Assembly (NCBI GenBank): GCA_024811115.1
Contig: JAKOGH010000685.1
Coordinates: 223,418-287,417, forward strand
Direction of reading: 5' to 3'
DNA: 64,000 bases
From: Terana coerulea
Taxonomy: Eukaryota > Basidiomycota > Agaricomycetes > Polyporales > Phanerochaetaceae
Part shown: piece by piece, positions 58,601-64,000 of the stretch
How positions within the stretch are numbered: position 1 is the stretch's first letter
Layout of the letters: each line of letters starts with the position of its first letter
Program-made: the position numbers and the translations under genes
Notes under the pieces: generated by a model
What the model saw: only the letters and a program-made list of their open reading frames with translations
The model's database searches: none
Told to the model about the DNA's origin: nothing

Positions 58601-59398
58601 TCAAATAGTTAAAATGCTAAACATTTTATGCATTTATGTTACTTAAGAAGTTGCTTAATAGCTGCTAAATTTGAACACCTTTGCTTTTGAAGTGTAGTGT
58701 GCTTTTGGGCAACATTTTCAAGTGTGTTTCTTGATGCTTTTCCGGATAATATATCAATTGAATTGGTAACACTGTTATATTTGGAAAAGATATTTGTCAC
58801 TACTATGTATATATTCAGCAATTCTATATGTTTTATTATCAGTCATTGAATCTAAGTTACTATATGGCTGAAGTTTCAAAGCAGTCTATTTGTTAACTCT
58901 TCTAATATTAGACTTCTTTTTAATGCCACCACCAAGTACTTTTCCTTTACATCAAAGCACACCCAGACTGTCAGAACTGGTTTATAAAATAAGCTACTAT
59001 AAGGGTTAACTGGTAGAAAGCCAGTGTATTGGAATATTATAGGTATTGCTTTCATTTTTTTTGCATAAAGTTATGCCTATGCATGAATTGTCTGAGACAA
59101 CAGCTTACAATAGCAAGCTAAAACTTGCACACTATGTCTAGAAGTTATGTAAAGCATATATAACTGCTCATATGGATGTAATCCAATTATATACATTATC
59201 ATAGCATGCTTCATTGCAAAGAACCTGTTCAAAGTTTTTATAATAGTCTTTAATGCTACTTTGTCTAAATTGCAAGGACTTGTCATTTTGGCATAAAACT
59301 ATGTCATTTAACAATAGGTGCCTTTTCATAATGATGCCCGAAATCATGCCATTATCTGGCTGGAGACGTTTTTAGGTTGGTGCTTATAATACCAAGTT
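58601..59398. other. AT-rich flank of Helitron copy B
   Basis: About 800 bp with two 60-70 residue open frames on the minus strand (58,639-58,821 and 59,077-59,286) that may be further Helitron remnants. I cannot confirm this. The last five bases (AAGTT) form the target duplication of LTR copy 4. Confidence 0.35.
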
Positions 59399-59952
59399 TG
59401 TCACAATTTCAGCTAGCCATCTACAGCTTAAAGTGTAACATCAAGTCAATGGACATGTTATCTAGTTGTCACAACAGCTTACAAGATGCTGATCAGTTGG
59501 CCATGCGATGAACACATGGTTATCAGGGATTTGCCTCATATTAACAGGATCATGGACTTAGTTCCGGATTCGTTCTAGACTATGACCTCACTATGAGGTT
59601 ACTATGACATCGTGTACTGATAGTGTACAGTAGCTAGATTAGGACATCTGGATAGTGATGATGTTAGTACGATGGCGTGGTCCGATCCGATAAGGAAGTT
59701 AGAGCGGCGGTGATGCTCTGAAGCCTTAGTCATGGATCACCTGACTGTATCAGTCAGCACATGGTATTGGAGGTCTTAGATAGTGTCTGGGGGTCCCTCA
59801 CACATGTATATAAAGAGGCTGGTCCGAGGGCTAATACCCTGCACTCAACAACATCGTTGATTCATATCTCCCTCACTCGCTTTTACTCAAAGTCCCCTGC
59901 TCTCCCCAACCTCCAAGCATTCCTAGCAGGTGAGTATTAGAGTTTTGTGATA
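59399..59952 (+). repeat. Solo LTR, copy 4 of four, with perfect target duplication
   Basis: 554 bp, TGTCACAATTTCAG to GTTTTGTGATA, flanked by the identical pentamer AAGTT (59394-59398 and 59953-59957). This fixes the element's termini and makes it a solo LTR formed by recombination of a full element. TATATAAA lies at 59807-59814 and the splice donor CAG|GTGAGT at 59930. It keeps CpG sites lost in the other copies (for example GGTCCGATCCGATAAGG), so it is the least methylation-decayed and probably the youngest copy, although it has other differences near its 5' end. Confidence 0.85.
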
Positions 59953-59957
59953 AAGTT

Positions 59958-62217
59958 GCTAAGCAACACAGAACTTTTTGGATTAATGTCTGTCATTATT
60001 TGTGAATACCATTAAAAGCATTCAACAAGCTGTTATAAAGCCTAATGCTATACCTAAGGCATAGCAAAAGACTCCAGAGTGCCTGGCAGAGAGGCATAGA
60101 ATGTTATGCTCTTATTGATATTTATGGCACTTGAGTTTATATCGGAGATGGTAGGTGGTAGAGGCGGGTTGCAAGACGCCCAATAAGACAAAGACTTGCA
60201 AAGTACGTAACTTGCTTAAAGCCGGACCTAGGCACCTATTTCAGAACTCAGATTAGCCTGGTTTAAAGTGCTACAACTTTAGCAAGTTTGCTCACTGCTT
60301 TGAGCAGTGTGCTTACTATTTTGTCTGGCTGAAAATAGTTGGCAATGGTATAAATGACATATGTATGTTTCTAAGTGTTATGATAGAGACCTTAGCCATA
60401 GTATAAGCGCTAGGGGATGGATTGCATGTAGCACACTTAGATGTAGCTCCGAGTGACAAATATAGAGCAGTGCACCATAAACCAAATACAATCTCATAAA
60501 TTCTGAACATATTCATAAATAAGGAAACATATGCTATAAGCATGGCAAAATATAATTGCCATTTGAGGACATCCACAGTGTGAGCAATTTGGCATAGTTG
60601 TAAAAATAGTGAGTTTCAAGGGCTTGTTACCATCTGGCCAGAGGGGTATCATCCAAAAGCATGCATGCATGTTTCTCATATTTTATGTGTCTTGTTAAAT
60701 ATATTCACTTGTGAAATTTATCTGGTATTTCAATCTATGTAATACCTCTGAACAGTAAGTAGCAGTAATAGAGTGTGGTGCTAAAATACAAACACAATAC
60801 CATAAATTATGGAAATATTTAAGCATGTGTAAAGCATATAATATCTGGTGTGCATCATAATTGCGACCTTGGAACATTCACAGCCTGAGCTATAGGGCTT
60901 GCATTGTGTAAAAAGCAAGATTCAAGAGCTTTATGTCATCAGAATAGCAGTACAGCATTTACCAAGCATTTAAACATGTTTTCTATATATTTATACATCT
61001 TCCTAAACATATCCATAATTCTTTGAATTTATCTGCCTTTTAGATCTATAACTCACCCTGTAGTCAGTAGCAATAATAGAGTGCAGCAGTAAACTACAGG
61101 TAAAATACCCGAAATCATGAACACATTTATGCTTTTTTAAGCATGCTCAACATGTTCATAAATATAATTAGCAATTTACACAGCATGTAGCTCCTATTAG
61201 TGAGGCTATACTCAGAAAGAACACATTATTTACAATAACAACTATTGTGAATGGGGATCACTATTATAGATACTAGATATATTCATATAGTGTTTAATTA
61301 CGCTTTGAAACATAATAAAATATTTTGAGGATTTGTGGAAATTTATTAAGCTTAGGGCATAAAATACTACAAAGTCAAGAGCTGCTTCAATGTGCTAGTT
61401 GTACAAAACATTTCTTTGTAAACTCAGAAACTGTAACAATGTATTACAATTTCTGAGTTTATAAAGAAATACTTTATGCAGCTAGCACATTAGAATAGCT
61501 TTGACTTTAGAATGTTTCTTTTTCTTGTTTTAATAAATTTCCATAAATTCTAAACATATTTGTATAAGCTTCAAAACATAAAACATCTCATTTTAATATA
61601 TCTCACATTCATAGTGATGTATTACATCTATTACAGTGGCTACTGTGCATAATATTCGCTTATTCTAAGTACAAGCCCAACTACAATTGCTAGAGGATAT
61701 ATAAATTACTGATTATATTTCTAAACATATTGAGCATTCTGTCCAGCATATGTGATGTTTTGCATGATTTATCCGATATGATTTGCATTTTAGTACTACA
61801 TTGTATTATTATTATATACTAGCCAAAGTGAATCAAAAATTTGAAAAGCTTTGTAAATTTGGAAAATCATGAAAATATTCACAAAGAAGCATTTTTATAT
61901 ACTAAATGTATTCGAATGCTTTGGCAGTGCTATTGCACTGTTTGGATGATAATAAGCCCTTGAACCTTGCTTTTCCACAATATAAGCTACAATGTATGCC
62001 TCATAGCTCAAGCTATAGATGTATTGAAATTGTAACAATATTCAAATGCTTATAACATGCTTTACATATGCCTAAATATTTCCTTGTATTTTGATATTTT
62101 AGCTATATTTTGGTATTTCACTCTATTATTGCTGCTCACTAGCTACAATAAATTATAAACTTAAAAAGCCAGGTAAATTTCAATAATTACGAATATATTC
62201 ACAAAGATATATATATA
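59958..62217. repeat. Degenerate repeat field, unit about 300 bp
   Basis: Related blocks recur in a loosely tandem way. GTAGCAGTAATAGAGTG near 60,758 and GTAGCAATAATAGAGTG near 61,066 are about 300 bp apart, each followed by AAAATAC...C(A/G)TAAAT-like text and 'catgc' ends. Phrases such as AGCTATAGGGCTTG and TTCAAGAGCTT also recur near 60,890-60,940 and at 43,880-43,930. Units are strongly diverged and partly inverted. No gene is present. A hairpin element lies at 61,371-61,508. Confidence 0.45.
61371..61508. repeat. Near-perfect hairpin (foldback MITE)
   Basis: 138 bp that fold on themselves. The left arm AAAGTCAAGAGCTGCTTCAA ... TTTCTTTGTAAACTCAGAAA and the right arm read the same in reverse complement with scattered changes, leaving a loop of about 10 bp. 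ACAATTTCTGAGTTTATAAA also occurs at about 44,190, so it belongs to a dispersed family. It would form a strong hairpin in RNA or single-stranded DNA. Confidence 0.7.
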
Positions 62218-63080
62218 GAGTGAAGCTCAAAAATAATGCAAGTACAGTAAGCAGGCTTGGAAAGAATGGCATGTATCTTTTTAACTAAGAAAGCTTTCGA
62301 TCTGAATATTCATTGGTTGGAAAGCCCCATACCAGAGCTATTTGTAAATGTGGCCGCATTGCCATATATGGTAAGTGCGACTGAATAAATGCGCGATATA
62401 TGCCAAACTTGCATTTGAATGAATCAACTATATCTCAGCAGAGAAATATACCATGCACTTGTACCATAGCTCAAAATTAACCGTCTCATAGCTTCTTTCA
62501 ACACTATGTTATTTCAGCAAACTATTCATTATAAATGCTATGCTACAGCGCAAACAATACAGATTATTATTTTGCATAAATGTAATTGCACTGCAACTCT
62601 GAATTAAGTGGTGATATATAGCTACTCTTTTGCACACTCATGAATAATGGTGTATAAATTATATTTCTAAAGTTCAGTTCGTATGTGCACATTGCACACT
62701 TATATATATAGTACAAAGTATAAGTGCACTGTTTGTAAGATATATTGCGCTATAACAGAGTCAACTTGGTGGATTGTGAAATTATACAGCACAGCCTCAG
62801 AAGAAGACAGTTTAAGGTATATTTTGAGCTATGAAACAAGTATATAGCATATATGTTGGCTGAAATATAGTTGATTTATTTAAAATGCAAATTTGGCATA
62901 TATTTCGCAATTACTCAGTCCCACTTACCATACATGGCCGTGAGGCCACATTTAAATATAGCTCTAATATAATGCTCTTCAACCATCAAACATTCAACTT
63001 GAATGCTTTCTTAGTTCAAAAATACAAGCCAATCTTTCCAAGCCTGCTCACTATACTTGCCTTATTTTTAAGCTTCACTG
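62218..63080. mobile_element. 863-bp MITE with long inverted arms and TA duplication
   Basis: Arms of about 200 bp: GAGTGAAGCTCAAAAATAAT at 62218 and CAGTGAAGCTTAAAAATAAG in reverse complement ending at 63080. They stay alignable through CAGGCTTGGAAAGA, AACTAAGAAAGC and ATATATGCCAAA(C/T)TTGCATTT. TA flanks both ends (62216-62217 and 63081-63082). The termini resemble Tc1/mariner ends. No coding capacity remains, so a non-autonomous element is inferred. Confidence 0.75.
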
Positions 63081-63082
63081 TA

Positions 63083-63559
63083 TGTAGGACATACGTAGTA
63101 CTAGTCAAAAGTAATGTATAGGAGTAATTTGGCCTCAAGTTTATTTAGCCATATTTTTCTAAGTAGAAGGCTTTTATATATAGCGAAAACTTTTATACAG
63201 CTATAACTGATGCTTATATTGAATATTTATACATTATCAAACATGATAATAGTTCCAGCTACAAAATGCAAATAGTTAAAATTTGTCACAATACTTGTTT
63301 TAATCATAACTTCACTAGTAAAATATATATTGCTTCAGTATAAATATAGTATTACCACTGAAAACATGCAGTTTTGCAACTATACCACGTCAATTTGACT
63401 ATTGTGTTTAATATACAAGCAATAATGAAAAGCATTTTAGCATCACAATATCCATTGTATGTTAATTTTGTTACCAACTTAATAAGTAATGCATTGCTTG
63501 CACTATTTAATGCTTCAATTTTATGATCTAATCAGTGTATATGAACAATATTATATATA
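63083..63559. other. Fragment related to the element starting at 63560
   Basis: Bases 63,098-63,170 (AGTCAAAAGTAATGTATAGG and following GTAATTTGGCCT) are a diverged direct repeat of the start of the next element. The remainder is AT-rich with nothing recognisable. Confidence 0.4.
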
Positions 63560-64000
63560 CAGTGGCAGTTAAAAGTAACATATAAAAGTAATTTGGCCTT
63601 AACTTCATTTGGCTGTATTTGTTTAACTAGAATGCTTTAGCATGCAAAGTAAATATCACAGTGTAGCTGCTACCAATGCGCATTTTTCCAACCCCACAAA
63701 TTACCACATATGGTAATATCATTAGCCATAGCGCGCAAATGGCCTAAATTTGCTGTTACATTTGTTACGCTAATAACCCCACCAATAAAATAGGCATTGC
63801 TATAATAAAGACATCATAAAACTACTTAGACAGTATAGCTCTATATGTATATCATGCATATTTTATTATATCTGTATAGATAGACGCAATCACGTCAAAC
63901 TTTCTTTTGCTATAACACCCAATTTGGATACATTTTCTAAGCAGCTTTATGAGTAATACAGCTATTGTACAGTATTATATCAGATGTTTGGCATTAGTAT
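63560..64000. mobile_element. Left part of a Tc1/mariner-like element, runs off right edge
   Basis: Starts CAGTGGCAGTTAAAAGTAAC just after TA (63558-63559), a typical Tc1/mariner end, and continues to the window edge. Short phrases near 63,690-63,760 (CACATATGGTAA, GCGCGCAAATGGCC) resemble the 62.2-63.1 kb MITE, suggesting related families. No coding sequence is visible in the part present, and the right end is outside the window. Confidence 0.45.

Noticed and set aside
33504..64000. CRISPR array or prophage-like block in the repeat region
   Set aside because: The genome is eukaryotic and the repeats are transposon ends and diverged units without regular spacers.

Overview
The window is a piece of a filamentous basidiomycete nuclear genome, most likely an Agaricomycete. 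The evidence is many short introns (about 45-75 bp) with gtrngt donors, compact genes on both strands, conserved eukaryotic proteins with fungal architecture (Kar2/BiP ending in HDEL, Ubc7, Laa1, Lsb5, tuberin, Yen1), and decayed transposases of types common in basidiomycetes. The species cannot be named from the sequence alone.

The window has two compartments. Bases 1 to about 33,100 are gene-dense and moderately GC-rich, with eleven protein genes: a SPRY plus F-box protein running off the left edge (-), NAA30 (+), KAR2/BiP (+), UBC7 (-), LAA1/HEATR5 (+, 19 exons), an LSB5-like VHS/GAT protein (-), a NagZ-type GH3 hydrolase (-), two unrecognised genes (+), TSC2/tuberin (+) and YEN1/GEN1 (-). 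Several share themes: ER protein folding and degradation (BiP, Ubc7), endosome/TGN traffic (Laa1, Lsb5) and ubiquitin (F-box, Ubc7). They are separate housekeeping transcription units, not an operon or a biosynthetic cluster. Four of them (BiP, GH3, TSC2, YEN1) need 1-2 nt indel corrections to give the conserved protein, most simply read as assembly errors. LAA1, LSB5 and NAA30 are clean.

Bases 33,100 to 64,000 are AT-rich, CpG-poor and have no intact gene. They form a stack of dead transposons: a PIF/Harbinger element (33.5-36.9 kb), a Helitron copy (41.6-43.7 kb), and a second Helitron (47.4-58.6 kb) broken up by later insertions. Those insertions are a CACTA-type element carrying a fragment of a host BRO1-domain gene, a Tc1/mariner-type element with a companion gene and a nested foldback element, and a solo LTR. 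Four copies of one LTR family, several MITEs, a degenerate roughly 300-bp repeat field and the edge of another Tc1-like element fill the rest. Lost catalytic residues and stop codons look like C-to-T / G-to-A decay, as expected for CpG-methylated repeats.

The most unusual items are the CACTA element with captured BRO1-gene sequence (introns retained), the SPRY/F-box fusion, the two-gene Tc1/mariner element, and the nested insertion history. All exon coordinates come from reading splice sites and frame by hand.
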